Origin: an uncultured Lachnospiraceae bacterium
Lineage (GTDB): Bacteria > Bacillota > Clostridia > Lachnospirales > Lachnospiraceae
Assembly (NCBI GenBank): GCA_910585065.1
Contig: CAJUCG010000073.1
Coordinates: forward strand, 1-13,643
Direction: 5' to 3'
DNA: 13,643 bases
Positions 1-7,363 of this stretch are shown piece after piece (the stretch's first letter is position 1; every line of letters starts with the position of its first letter). A model generated the notes under the pieces. The model searched no databases and was not told the DNA's origin. It was given only the letters and a program-made list of their open reading frames with translations. The position numbers and the translations under genes are program-made.

Positions 1-264
1 CTCTGAAACTACCATAAATTCCATTTGCTGCGACAATCCCTCCTTGGATTCATATTTCAACAGTGACTTTTCTTACTTCTATCTCTTATATCGGAAAAAT
101 TATGGAAAAACTTAAGGGCAAAATCCCAAAATTTATAGAAAATTATAAATATTTTGAGCTATAAAACTGATTATTTTTTTATTATAAAAAACTTATCTAT
201 TTTTTAAATTATATTATTTTAAAGATTCTGTAAAAACCTGTCGAATAAAAATCATGAATTGACC
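1..264. other. AT-rich spacer, no gene seen
   Basis: This stretch is very AT-rich, with long A and T runs, particularly around 120-225. I see no ORF with a ribosome binding site on either strand and no RNA gene. A minus-strand open frame covering 465-214 exists, but it runs through the inverted repeat at 313-378 and has no coding character, so I do not call it. The stretch probably holds the end of an upstream transcription unit outside the window plus the upstream promoter region of the helicase. Confidence 0.5.
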
Positions 265-293
265 TTGCCAAGCGTGAACATATATTCTATAAT
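265..293 (+). promoter_or_regulatory. Sigma-A-like promoter of the nuclease-helicase leader
   Basis: TTGCCA at 265-270 and TATAAT at 288-293 are separated by exactly 17 nt. The expected transcription start is near 300, immediately before the structured element at 303-427. An overlapping alternative, TTGACC 259-264 with TATATT 281-286 (16 nt), also exists. Both would give a leader of about 185 nt before the ATG at 486. Confidence 0.6.
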
Positions 294-302
294 GTTCGCG
301 AA

Positions 303-427
303 GGCAAAGCAAGCAGTCCGAAAAGTTAAAATGCGGAAACATATTTTTTGTTTCCAGCATTTTAACTTTTCGGACTGCGCAGCGAGCAACGCGAGCGAGA
401 AAAATCTTTGATTTTTTGAGCTTTGCC
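303..427 (+). repeat. Multi-arm inverted-repeat leader element
   Basis: An outer pair (303-310 with 420-427, 8 bp) encloses a long hairpin and a short one. In the long hairpin, 313-334 pairs perfectly with 357-378 (22 bp). The stem continues for 7 bp (335-341 with 349-355) after a single bulged A at 356, leaving a 7-nt loop. The short hairpin pairs 400-406 with 410-416 around a TTT loop. Upstream, 275-281/292-297 and 265-269/303-307 can form a competing hairpin that shares the 303-307 strand with the outer stem. The element lies just downstream of a good promoter and ends 58 nt before the helicase start codon, so it would be transcribed as 5' leader RNA. It may be a dispersed repeat inserted upstream of the gene, a regulatory leader, or both; the sequence alone does not decide. 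Confidence 0.6.
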
Positions 428-485
428 GAAGAGCTAGGTGAGCAATCTGAAGTGCGAAAGTACAAAAAAATATAGTGAGGTTATT

Positions 486-2960
486 ATGGAATGGCAGGAA
501 GCAGAAAAAACTAGGATGCAGGAAGCGGAAAAGATGGCACAGACTGCGGCACTACAGGAAGGAGAGCCGCCTTCAAAATCGTCTGCGCGCAGTTTTGACT
601 GCGCACATCGGGTACGGATTTCTGTGCGGGGACTGGTAGAATTTATTTTGCGGCATGGAGATCTGGATAATTCTGGAGGTTACAGTGATCCAGATGCAAT
701 GCAGGAAGGAGTGCGTCTGCACAAAAAAATACAGAAATCCATGGGTGCTTTTTACAATGCGGAGGTGTTAATGACCACGGTATCTGAAGTGGAATATGGG
801 GGAGACTGGTTTGAGATTACCGTGGAGGGGCGTGCGGATGGGGTGATGACACAGAGCGAAGAGCCGGTTATTGTGATCGATGAAATTAAATGCGTTTATC
901 AGGAGCTGCCCCATATAAAGGAGATTCGCCCTCTGCACCGCGCCCAGGCAATGTGCTATGCAAGTCAGTATGCAATTGAGCATAATCTTTCTATTATTGG
1001 AATTCAGCTCACTTACTGCAATATTGAGACGGAGTCCATCAAGCGTTTTCGCGAAGATTATACAAGGGAGGAATTGGTGGAGTGGTATGACCGATTGCTG
1101 CGCGAATATGCGAAATGGGTGTCCTGGCGGTATCAGTGGGGGCTTGTGCGCGATGCTTCGATGAAGGCACTTGCCTTTCCATTTACTTACCGTCCGGGAC
1201 AGAAGGAACTTGCGGCAAATGTATATCGGACAATCCTGCGCGGGAAAAAGATTTTTATTGAAGCACCGACCGGAGTGGGGAAGACAATCTCTACATTATT
1301 TCCTGCAATTAAGGCTTTTGGGGAGGGATTGTCGGAAAAGATCTTTTATCTTACTGCAAAAACCATTACGCGGACCGTTGCGGAGGAAACATTTCGTATT
1401 TTGGCGGCACAGGGATTGCACATGAAGCTTGTCACACTTACTTCCAAAGAAAAGTCCTGTATTCTTGAAAAGCCAGACTGCAATCCGGCGGCTTGTGAGC
1501 GGGCGAAGGGACATTTTGACCGCGTCAACGATGCCGTCTATGATATGCTTACCCATGAGGCTGGAATTACGCGGGAATTGATTTTAAAGTATGCCCAGGA
1601 ATACTGCGTCTGCCCATTTGAGATGAGTTTAGATTTGACAACCTGGGCGGATGGTGTGATCTGTGATTATAATTATGTGTTTGATCCCAAGGTCGCGCTA
1701 AAACGATTTTTTTCGCTGGAGCGCGAAAACAATTATATTTTCCTGATTGATGAGGCACATAATCTTGTGGAGCGCGCCAGAGAGATGTACAGTGCGGTAC
1801 TATATAAGGAAGATTTCCTGACGGTGAAGCATTTATTAAAAGAAAAGTCCGTGCGTATGGCAAGGGCGTTGGATGCCTGTAACAGCACGATGCTAAAATT
1901 AAAGCGTGAGTGCGATGAAGTGGAAGTCTGGGAGAATGCGGGGGAGCTGCCGCTGATGGTGACGCGCTTAATCTCAGAGTATGAAGAATTTTTGCAGGAA
2001 CACAAGAGTTTGGACGGAAAAGAACAGATATTGCAGCTTTATTTTGATTTGCGGCATTTTATGAATATTTATGATCGGCTTGATGACAATTATTTGATTT
2101 ATTCTGATTATGCGGAGAGTGGAAATTTTCGTCTGACTTTAAAATGTATGGATCCGTCCAAAAATTTAGCGGAATGCCTAAAGAAGGGGCGGAGTGCGGT
2201 ATTTTTTTCCGCTACTTTGCTTCCGGTGCGCTATTACCGCGAACAGCTTGGCGGCACGGAGGAAGACTATGCGGTCTACGCGCCGACACCGTTTTCAAAA
2301 GATCAGCGGCTGCTTATGGTTGGGGCGGATGTCAGCACAAAATATTCCAAGCGCGGGGAAGAACAGTATGAGAGAATTGTCCGGTATATTGAGATTGTGG
2401 TTCAGGCAAAAAAGGGAAATTATATGGTATTTTTCCCGTCTTATCAGATGATGGAATTGATTTATGAGCGGGCGAAAGAGCGGGTGCAAAATATTTTGCT
2501 GCAGCAAAGTTCAATGACCGAGAAAGAGCGCGAGGAATTTCTTGATGCGTTTGCCCTTGCGCCACAGGAGGGGATTGTAGGGTTTTGCGTGATGGGCGGG
2601 ATTTTCAGCGAGGGGATCGATCTAAAGAGTGACCGCTTAATCGGAACGATCATTGTCGGAACAGGGCTTCCAATGGTGTGCAATGAGCGCGAACTTTTCC
2701 GGGGATTTTTTGATCGGCGCAACGGGCAGGGATTTGATTACGCATATTTATACAATGGCATGAATAAGGTACAGCAATCCGCAGGGCGCGTAATTCGCAC
2801 AGTGGAGGATAGAGGGATTATTTTATTGCTGGATGAACGTTTTTTAAACCGTTCGTACCAGGAACTTTTTCCCAGGGAGTGGTTTCCCTATGATACTGTG
2901 CAGTTAAATATAGTTGAGCAAAAGGTGAGGAAATTTTGGAATAGAGAGAAAGGGGAATAG
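486..2960 (+). CDS. DinG/XPD-like ATP-dependent DNA helicase with N-terminal PD-(D/E)XK nuclease domain
   Basis: An 824-residue superfamily 2 helicase, predicted to unwind DNA 5'-3' in repair or replication-fork maintenance. The N-terminal part (about 43-200) looks like a Cas4/RecB-type nuclease: D118, E133-x-K135 after a hydrophobic strand, and Q154-xxx-Y158. The helicase starts near 235 with a YRPGQ motif; Walker A spans 260-267 and DEAH 422-425. A cysteine group (C325, C332, C337, C374, C376) sits between them, where XPD-family proteins bind a 4Fe-4S cluster. Motif VI (QSAGR) is at 764-768. I chose ATG 486, with GTGAGG six bases upstream. An in-frame GTG at 438 lies at the edge of the repeat and has no ribosome binding site. 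Residues 1-40 are an unusual extension containing the repeat QEAEK twice; related proteins in my recollection begin near the ISVR motif (residue 45). Catalytic activity of the nuclease is inferred. Confidence 0.9.
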   Translation: MEWQEAEKTRMQEAEKMAQTAALQEGEPPSKSSARSFDCAHRVRISVRGLVEFILRHGDLDNSGGYSDPDAMQEGVRLHKKIQKSMGAFYNAEVLMTTVSEVEYGGDWFEITVEGRADGVMTQSEEPVIVIDEIKCVYQELPHIKEIRPLHRAQAMCYASQYAIEHNLSIIGIQLTYCNIETESIKRFREDYTREELVEWYDRLLREYAKWVSWRYQWGLVRDASMKALAFPFTYRPGQKELAANVYRTILRGKKIFIEAPTGVGKTISTLFPAIKAFGEGLSEKIFYLTAKTITRTVAEETFRILAAQGLHMKLVTLTSKEKSCILEKPDCNPAACERAKGHFDRVNDAVYDMLTHEAGITRELILKYAQEYCVCPFEMSLDLTTWADGVICDYNYVFDPKVALKRFFSLERENNYIFLIDEAHNLVERAREMYSAVLYKEDFLTVKHLLKEKSVRMARALDACNSTMLKLKRECDEVEVWENAGELPLMVTRLISEYEEFLQEHKSLDGKEQILQLYFDLRHFMNIYDRLDDNYLIYSDYAESGNFRLTLKCMDPSKNLAECLKKGRSAVFFSATLLPVRYYREQLGGTEEDYAVYAPTPFSKDQRLLMVGADVSTKYSKRGEEQYERIVRYIEIVVQAKKGNYMVFFPSYQMMELIYERAKERVQNILLQQSSMTEKEREEFLDAFALAPQEGIVGFCVMGGIFSEGIDLKSDRLIGTIIVGTGLPMVCNERELFRGFFDRRNGQGFDYAYLYNGMNKVQQSAGRVIRTVEDRGIILLLDERFLNRSYQELFPREWFPYDTVQLNIVEQKVRKFWNREKGE

Positions 2961-2983
2961 CAAATAATAATATGAGATTTGCA

Positions 2984-3011
2984 TTGCATTTCCGGGGAAT
3001 TGTGTTATGAT
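2984..3011 (+). promoter_or_regulatory. Promoter of the rml operon
   Basis: TTGCAT at 2984-2989 is followed after 16 nt by TATGAT at 3006-3011, preceded by TGT (extended -10 at 3003-3005). Transcription would start near 3018, leaving a leader of about 105 nt before rmlA. The leader includes an imperfect dyad at 3066-3079 (GGTACCATGGAACC) of unknown significance. The helicase upstream has no obvious terminator before this promoter. Confidence 0.6.
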
Positions 3012-3123
3012 ATCCATATGTTTGAAATAGGGTAATGGCAATCCTGATAGTCGGGGATTTCACAAGGGTACCATGGAACCGGGAATTTGCAGCAGATAAA
3101 TACAACGGAAAGGAATAGAAAAA

Positions 3124-4008
3124 ATGAAGGGAATTATTCTTGCCGGAGGTTCCGGGACAAGGCTTTATCCGCTTACACTTGTCACCTCAAAGCAGCTGCT
3201 GCCAGTGTATGATAAGCCAATGATCTATTATCCGCTTGCAACATTGATGCTTTCCGGGATCCGTGAGATCTTGGTTATTTCAACACCGCAGGATCTGCCG
3301 AATTTCAAACGGTTGTTGGGGGGAGGAGCGCAGTATGGGGTATCGTTTTCCTACCTGGAACAACCAAGTCCGGGAGGGCTTGCACAGGCGTTTTTAATTG
3401 GGGAGGAATTTATTGATAAGAAGCCTTGTGCTATGATTCTTGGCGACAATATTTTTTATGGGAATGGACTTGGGCACTTGCTGCGGGATGCTGCCCAGAA
3501 TGCGGAGAATGGACGTGCGACAATTTTTGGGTACTATGTCAATGATCCGAACCGTTTTGGCATTGTAGAATTTGACTCGAACGGTCGGGTTATTTCCTTA
3601 GAGGAAAAGCCAAAGCAGCCAAAGTCAAATTATTGTGTTACCGGCATATATTTTTACGATGGCCGCGCGGCAGAGTTTGCAAAACGCTTAGTGCCGTCAG
3701 CGCGCGGAGAACTTGAGATCACAGATTTAAACCGGCTCTATCTTTTAGATGGAACACTTGATGTGAGATTGTTGGGGCGCGGTTTTGCGTGGCTTGATAC
3801 GGGGACGATGGATAGCCTGATGGATGCTTCCAACTTTGTGCAGACGCTGCAAAAGCGTCAGAGCATTGAGCTTTCAGCTCCGGAGGAGATCGCGTATATC
3901 AATGGCTGGATCACAAAAAAAGAGTTGCTTTTTGCGGCAGAACATTATGGAAATTCCCCATATGGACAGCATCTGCGCCATGTGGCAGAAGGGAAAGTGA
4001 GGTATTAG
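3124..4008 (+). CDS. rmlA: Glucose-1-phosphate thymidylyltransferase RmlA
   Basis: Catalyses dTTP + glucose-1-phosphate to dTDP-glucose + pyrophosphate, the first cytoplasmic step towards dTDP-L-rhamnose and other dTDP-deoxysugars. The 294 residues match the usual length of the family. The nucleotide-binding signature GGSGTRLYP is at residues 8-16, the metal-binding aspartate is in LGDNIFYG (D108), and the sugar-binding EKP motif is near 161-163. The start has an AAAGGA ribosome binding site about 8 nt upstream. It is the first gene of a tight operon; the stop is 2 nt before the rmlB ATG, suggesting translational coupling. RmlA is typically feedback-inhibited by dTDP-rhamnose, which is family knowledge. 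Another name is rfbA. Confidence 0.95.
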   Translation: MKGIILAGGSGTRLYPLTLVTSKQLLPVYDKPMIYYPLATLMLSGIREILVISTPQDLPNFKRLLGGGAQYGVSFSYLEQPSPGGLAQAFLIGEEFIDKKPCAMILGDNIFYGNGLGHLLRDAAQNAENGRATIFGYYVNDPNRFGIVEFDSNGRVISLEEKPKQPKSNYCVTGIYFYDGRAAEFAKRLVPSARGELEITDLNRLYLLDGTLDVRLLGRGFAWLDTGTMDSLMDASNFVQTLQKRQSIELSAPEEIAYINGWITKKELLFAAEHYGNSPYGQHLRHVAEGKVRY

Positions 4009-4010
4009 AG

Positions 4011-5027
4011 ATGAAGGTTTTAGTGACAGGTGGAGCGGGATTTATCGGCTGTAATTTTGTACATTATATGCTTGAAAATCATCCGGAGGATAAGATAGTA
4101 AACCTCGATTTGCTGACCTATGCAGGAAATTTAGAGTCGCTTGCCGATATTGCGGATAAGCCAAACTATCAGTTTGTTAAGGGCGACATTGCAGATATGG
4201 AACAGATAGATGCTCTTTTTGCAGGAGAGCAGTTTGATGTGGTAGTTAATTTTGCTGCGGAGACACATGTGGATCGCTCCATTAAGGATCCCGGAGTGTT
4301 TGTGCGCACAAATGTAATGGGAACGCAGGCACTTTTGGACGCATCTCGCAAATATGGAGTAAAACGCTATCATCAGGTTTCGACGGACGAGGTTTATGGT
4401 GATCTGCCACTTGAGCGCGGGGACTTGTTTTTTACGGAGGAGACACCACTGCATACTTCGAGTCCATACTCGGCAAGCAAGGCGGGTTCCGATCTGCTTG
4501 TACTTTCCTATTACCGCACATTTAAGCTTCCCGTAACGATCTCCCGCTGTTCAAACAATTACGGCGCATACCAGTTTCCGGAAAAAATGATTCCGCTGAT
4601 GGTTACGAGAGCATTGCATGACGAGGCTCTGCCAGTTTATGGCACGGGTAAGAATGTCCGCGACTGGCTGCACGTAAAGGATCATTGCGCAGCGATCGAT
4701 CTGATCTTGCAAAAGGGCAGGGAAGGGGAGGTTTACAATATTGGCGGACACAATGAAAAGACGAATCTTGAGGTGGTGAGGCTGATTTTAGAGGCACTTG
4801 ATAAACCGGAAAGTCTGATTCATTTTGTGGAGGATCGCAAGGGTCATGATCTGCGCTACGCGATTAACCCGGAAAAAATAGAGAGAGAACTTGGCTGGAA
4901 ACCGCAGTATACCTTTGAGAAGGGGATTCGGGAAACCATTACATGGTATTTAGAACATAGGGAGTGGTGGCAGCATATTTTAGACGGGGCGTACAAGGAA
5001 TATTTTCAAAAGATGTATAAGATGTAG
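4011..5027 (+). CDS. rmlB: dTDP-glucose 4,6-dehydratase RmlB
   Basis: Converts dTDP-glucose to dTDP-4-keto-6-deoxyglucose using tightly bound NAD+. A 338-residue extended short-chain dehydrogenase: Rossmann motif GGAGFIG at 7-13, the catalytic STDEVYG segment at 124-130 with D126/E127, and the YxxxK pair Y153/K157 within SPYSASK. Length and motif order are standard for the family. The start lies 2 nt after the rmlA stop; a GTGAGG just inside the end of rmlA can serve as its ribosome binding site. The product is the branch point for many deoxysugars, so the enzyme alone does not prove rhamnose as the final sugar. Another name is rfbB. Confidence 0.95.
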   Translation: MKVLVTGGAGFIGCNFVHYMLENHPEDKIVNLDLLTYAGNLESLADIADKPNYQFVKGDIADMEQIDALFAGEQFDVVVNFAAETHVDRSIKDPGVFVRTNVMGTQALLDASRKYGVKRYHQVSTDEVYGDLPLERGDLFFTEETPLHTSSPYSASKAGSDLLVLSYYRTFKLPVTISRCSNNYGAYQFPEKMIPLMVTRALHDEALPVYGTGKNVRDWLHVKDHCAAIDLILQKGREGEVYNIGGHNEKTNLEVVRLILEALDKPESLIHFVEDRKGHDLRYAINPEKIERELGWKPQYTFEKGIRETITWYLEHREWWQHILDGAYKEYFQKMYKM

Positions 5028-5081
5028 AATCAAAAATCAGGATGATAAAGAGCGGGGAATATTGCGGGAAGGATGGGAATT

Positions 5082-5627
5082 ATGGGAAATCTCAAAGTGA
5101 CCGGCTGTGAAATTGAGGGACTCTATGTGATCGAGCCGGAGGTGCGTGAAGATGAGAGGGGATATTTTATAGAAACTTACAATTTTCGGGATATGAAGGA
5201 GAAGGGACTGGATATGGTATTTGTCCAGGATAATCAGTCAAAATCGAAAAAAGGAGTGCTGCGCGGGCTGCATTTTCAGATTGAACATCCACAGGGCAAG
5301 CTGGTACGTGTGATTAAAGGGCGTGTGTTTGATGTTGCAGTTGATCTGCGCAATGGTTCTGCGACCTATGGGAAATGGCATGGTGTGGAGCTTTCGGAAG
5401 AAAACAAAAAGCAGTTTTATGTACCAAAAGGTTTTGCACATGGTTTTTTGGTTTTGTCGGATGAGGCAGAATTTTGTTATAAATGTACTGATTTTTATCA
5501 CCCAGGTGACGAGGGAGGAATTGCGTGGGATGATCCGGAAATAGGTGTGCAATGGCCGATTGAGGATGGAATGGAAATTATTTTATCCGATCGGGATAAG
5601 AAGTGGAAAGGGATTGGAGCGTTATAG
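5082..5627 (+). CDS. rmlC: dTDP-4-dehydrorhamnose 3,5-epimerase RmlC
   Basis: A cupin-fold epimerase acting on C3 and C5 of dTDP-4-keto-6-deoxyglucose to give dTDP-4-keto-L-rhamnose. With the start at 5082 it has 181 residues, typical for the family. The catalytic histidine is in RGLHFQ (H64), a second conserved histidine is in GFAHGF (H120), and the catalytic tyrosine is in the FCYKC segment (Y133). I prefer ATG 5082 to ATG 5073 because GGAAGGA at 5067-5073 sits about 8 nt before 5082 but overlaps the earlier ATG. The gap to rmlB is about 54 nt with no hairpin, so the three genes should be one transcript. The RmlD reductase expected next is absent; the operon ends here with a hairpin. Another name is rfbC. 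Confidence 0.93.
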   Translation: MGNLKVTGCEIEGLYVIEPEVREDERGYFIETYNFRDMKEKGLDMVFVQDNQSKSKKGVLRGLHFQIEHPQGKLVRVIKGRVFDVAVDLRNGSATYGKWHGVELSEENKKQFYVPKGFAHGFLVLSDEAEFCYKCTDFYHPGDEGGIAWDDPEIGVQWPIEDGMEIILSDRDKKWKGIGAL

Positions 5628-5635
5628 AAAACTTG

Positions 5636-5682
5636 CCCCCGAGAGCTGTATGTTATAAATTGCGGCTTGCGGGGGGATTTTT
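5636..5682 (+). terminator. Probable intrinsic terminator of the rml operon
   Basis: CCCCCG at 5636-5641 can pair with CGGGGG at 5670-5675, followed by an A and five T residues (5678-5682). The interior of the loop adds only weak pairing. It starts 9 nt after the rmlC stop codon, the right place to end the operon. The rather long loop makes it less than ideal. Confidence 0.55.
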
Positions 5683-5723
5683 CTGCAATAGGTACTTGAA
5701 AATTACTATTTGGAGGATTTGCC

Positions 5724-6083
5724 ATGGGAATAGATTATATCGCGGTCGGGGCGAGAATTCGTGTACTTCGCAAAGCGCGTAAGTTGACACAGATAGAATT
5801 AGCAGAGCTTGTGGGCATTACCATAGCACATTTGAGCAATATTGAACAAGGCAAAACCTTATTTAGTCTGCAAGTCTTAGTAAATATTTCCGAGGTGCTG
5901 GAAACCACCCCGGAGATGATTCTTGCGATTATTCCATCCAAAAAAAATAAAGTATATCAAAGATTGATAAACGAGATAGATAAATCGCTGAAAGGATGTA
6001 CCGATGCGCAGTTAGAACTGATGGAAAATTTGGTACATTATACAAAAGTATGGCTGTTAGAACAGCAAAATAATAAAAGCTAG
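5724..6083 (+). CDS. XRE-family helix-turn-helix regulator
   Basis: A 119-residue protein with a Cro/CI-type DNA-binding domain at about residues 8-65: the GARIRVLRKARKLTQIELAE stretch, then a turn and a recognition helix around HLSNIEQGKT. The C-terminal half (about 72-119) is a charged helical tail without a peptidase or sensor domain, so dimerisation is the likely role. The start has GGAGG 7 nt upstream. It follows the rml terminator-like hairpin by about 40 nt, and I see no strong promoter of its own, so some read-through from rml is possible. It converges on the phosphatase gene with only 12 bp between stop codons. Its target is unknown; the tandem near-palindromes at 7281-7310 are a candidate by proximity only. 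Confidence 0.88.
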   Translation: MGIDYIAVGARIRVLRKARKLTQIELAELVGITIAHLSNIEQGKTLFSLQVLVNISEVLETTPEMILAIIPSKKNKVYQRLINEIDKSLKGCTDAQLELMENLVHYTKVWLLEQQNNKS

Positions 6084-6095
6084 GGGAAAATAGAT

Positions 6096-7208
6096 TTACA
6101 ATTCTATTCCAATCAGTGGAATTTGCATTTCTTTTGCAGTTAGTCCAGCATGGGTACCGATATTGCGCATTGCCTTTTCATTATTTGCGTACAGGGAAAA
6201 CTCTCCGACGGAAACGGATAGGTAATCACCGAGCATTTTTTCGAGTCGGCTGCCGTTGACGGCTGGTCCAAACAGTCCGCTCGCAATTACTTCTGATTTT
6301 GTCATCAGCCGAAATGCATCGCCAAAATTTTCGTGAAATATGCGTTCGAATCTTTGTTTATTGTCCGGTTTGACGAAAAAACCTGTAGCGCGCGCCTCAA
6401 TAAATGGCGGGCGAAGCAGACAGTCCATAAGATCGGGATAATCAGTAAGTACTAGGTTTTTTGAATTGATATGCCCATGATCTGCAGTAATAAAAAGAAT
6501 TGTGTTTGTGCCTGCAAGTTTTTGACACATATTTATCGTTTCCTGCTCCAGCGTAGAAAGTACATCGCGAGAACGTTTGGAATCGCAGCCGGTGGCATGC
6601 ATGGTATTGTCTGGCTCATCCCAATAAGCATAAATATATTTATGTCCATCCAAGGCACATAATTCTTGTACGCGCTCGCAGACTTTTGAAAAAGTTGGCG
6701 GGTAGGGAGCTATATAGGGCATCGAAGAGTATGCTGCCGCTCCTGTTTCGCAGATGCGTTCATGGACGGTTTTATATGGACAATAAGTTTTAGCAACATG
6801 ATAATCTGCAATGGACTCACCGGTTGCTGCGTCGCGGTTGAGCAGCACGGTAACTGTGCGGTCAATCTCTGAAAAATAGCAGTTCCAGCCAAGCCAGCCA
6901 TGTTCTGACGGACAGAGCGCGCTGTCAAGAGAGGTGGTGGCGGCAGCAGTGGTGGATGGAAAAACAGAACTGTAAACTGTTATAAGATGCTGCCGAAAGA
7001 AACCATTCGGTGCGAGATGGTCTTCAAGAACGGATTGTCCCATTGCATCAAGTACAAGAAGAACAATATTTTTGTGATGTTTGGTTTGAAGCAGGCGATC
7101 TGCCGCATCAAGGGTTCTATGTTCCGGACGTTTCGCGCCAAATTCTTCTAAAATGGAACAGGCTAAATTGACTGTGCAATGATTGTAATCAGGCAAGAAT
7201 ATAGACAT
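6096..7208 (-). CDS. Alkaline-phosphatase-superfamily protein (nucleotide pyrophosphatase/phosphodiesterase type)
   Basis: 370 residues with the metal-dependent phosphatase/phosphodiesterase core. D54 lies in LVLDAMG, and the FPSTTAA segment (83-89) supplies the probable nucleophile T86. D197 and H204 are in the YWDEPDNTMH segment, D243-H244 are in TADHGH, and a third histidine in GTHAGL is near 353. That order is characteristic of the type I phosphodiesterase/nucleotide pyrophosphatase group. There is no signal peptide, so it probably acts in the cytoplasm; the natural substrate cannot be read from the sequence. The start is supported by AAAGGAG 9 nt upstream and by a consensus promoter at 7261-7233. 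It is monocistronic and convergent with the XRE gene. A small dyad near its 3' end (ATTCC...GGAAT, about 6106-6122) may help end both transcripts. Confidence 0.85.
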   Translation of the reverse strand: MSIFLPDYNHCTVNLACSILEEFGAKRPEHRTLDAADRLLQTKHHKNIVLLVLDAMGQSVLEDHLAPNGFFRQHLITVYSSVFPSTTAAATTSLDSALCPSEHGWLGWNCYFSEIDRTVTVLLNRDAATGESIADYHVAKTYCPYKTVHERICETGAAAYSSMPYIAPYPPTFSKVCERVQELCALDGHKYIYAYWDEPDNTMHATGCDSKRSRDVLSTLEQETINMCQKLAGTNTILFITADHGHINSKNLVLTDYPDLMDCLLRPPFIEARATGFFVKPDNKQRFERIFHENFGDAFRLMTKSEVIASGLFGPAVNGSRLEKMLGDYLSVSVGEFSLYANNEKAMRNIGTHAGLTAKEMQIPLIGIEL

Positions 7209-7232
7209 TTTTTAAATCTCCTTTGCAAATTT

Positions 7233-7261
7233 ATTTTAGCATATTCTTTTGGGCTTGTCAA
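7233..7261 (-). promoter_or_regulatory. Consensus promoter of the phosphatase gene
   Basis: On the minus strand, TTGACA (7261-7256) and TAAAAT (7238-7233) are separated by 17 nt. Transcription would start near 7226, giving a very short leader with the ribosome binding site. The twin near-palindromes at 7281-7310 begin 20 bp upstream of the -35 box. Confidence 0.75.
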
Positions 7262-7280
7262 ATATGGATTGAGGCAATAT

Positions 7281-7310
7281 AAGGAAATTTTTCCTAAGGA
7301 AATTTTTCCT
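7281..7310. repeat. Two tandem 15-bp repeats, each a near-palindrome
   Basis: AAGGAAATTTTTCCT occurs twice back to back (7281-7295 and 7296-7310) without a mismatch. Within each unit the arms AGGAAA and TTTCCT are exact inverted repeats around a central TT. The centres are 15 bp apart. The block lies between the minus-strand -35 box (7256-7261) and the plus-strand -35 box (7329-7334), where an operator for two divergent promoters would lie. A bent-DNA or UP-element role is an alternative because the units carry A/T tracts. Confidence 0.75.
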
Positions 7311-7328
7311 AAAGTAAATAAATTTTGG

Positions 7329-7357
7329 TTGCATTCCGGGATTTTTTGCAGTATAAT
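7329..7357 (+). promoter_or_regulatory. Consensus promoter facing the RNA helicase
   Basis: TTGCAT at 7329-7334 and a perfect TATAAT at 7352-7357 are 17 nt apart. Transcription would start near 7364, about 205 nt before the helicase start codon and about 25 nt before the terminator hairpin at 7389-7434. Confidence 0.75.
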
Positions 7358-7363
7358 TATTTT

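Noticed and set aside
214..465. Minus-strand 83-codon open frame through the leader repeat
   Set aside because: It runs through the long inverted repeat and its composition follows the repeat, with no ribosome binding site; it is more likely a by-product of the element than a gene.
438..485. Upstream GTG start for the nuclease-helicase
   Set aside because: There is no ribosome binding site before it, and the ATG at 486 has one at a good distance; family similarity begins well downstream of either.
3061..3085. T-box-like GGTACC sequence in the rmlA leader
   Set aside because: The surrounding stems and the conserved T-box sequence are absent, and rmlA is not a T-box target; only a short imperfect dyad remains.
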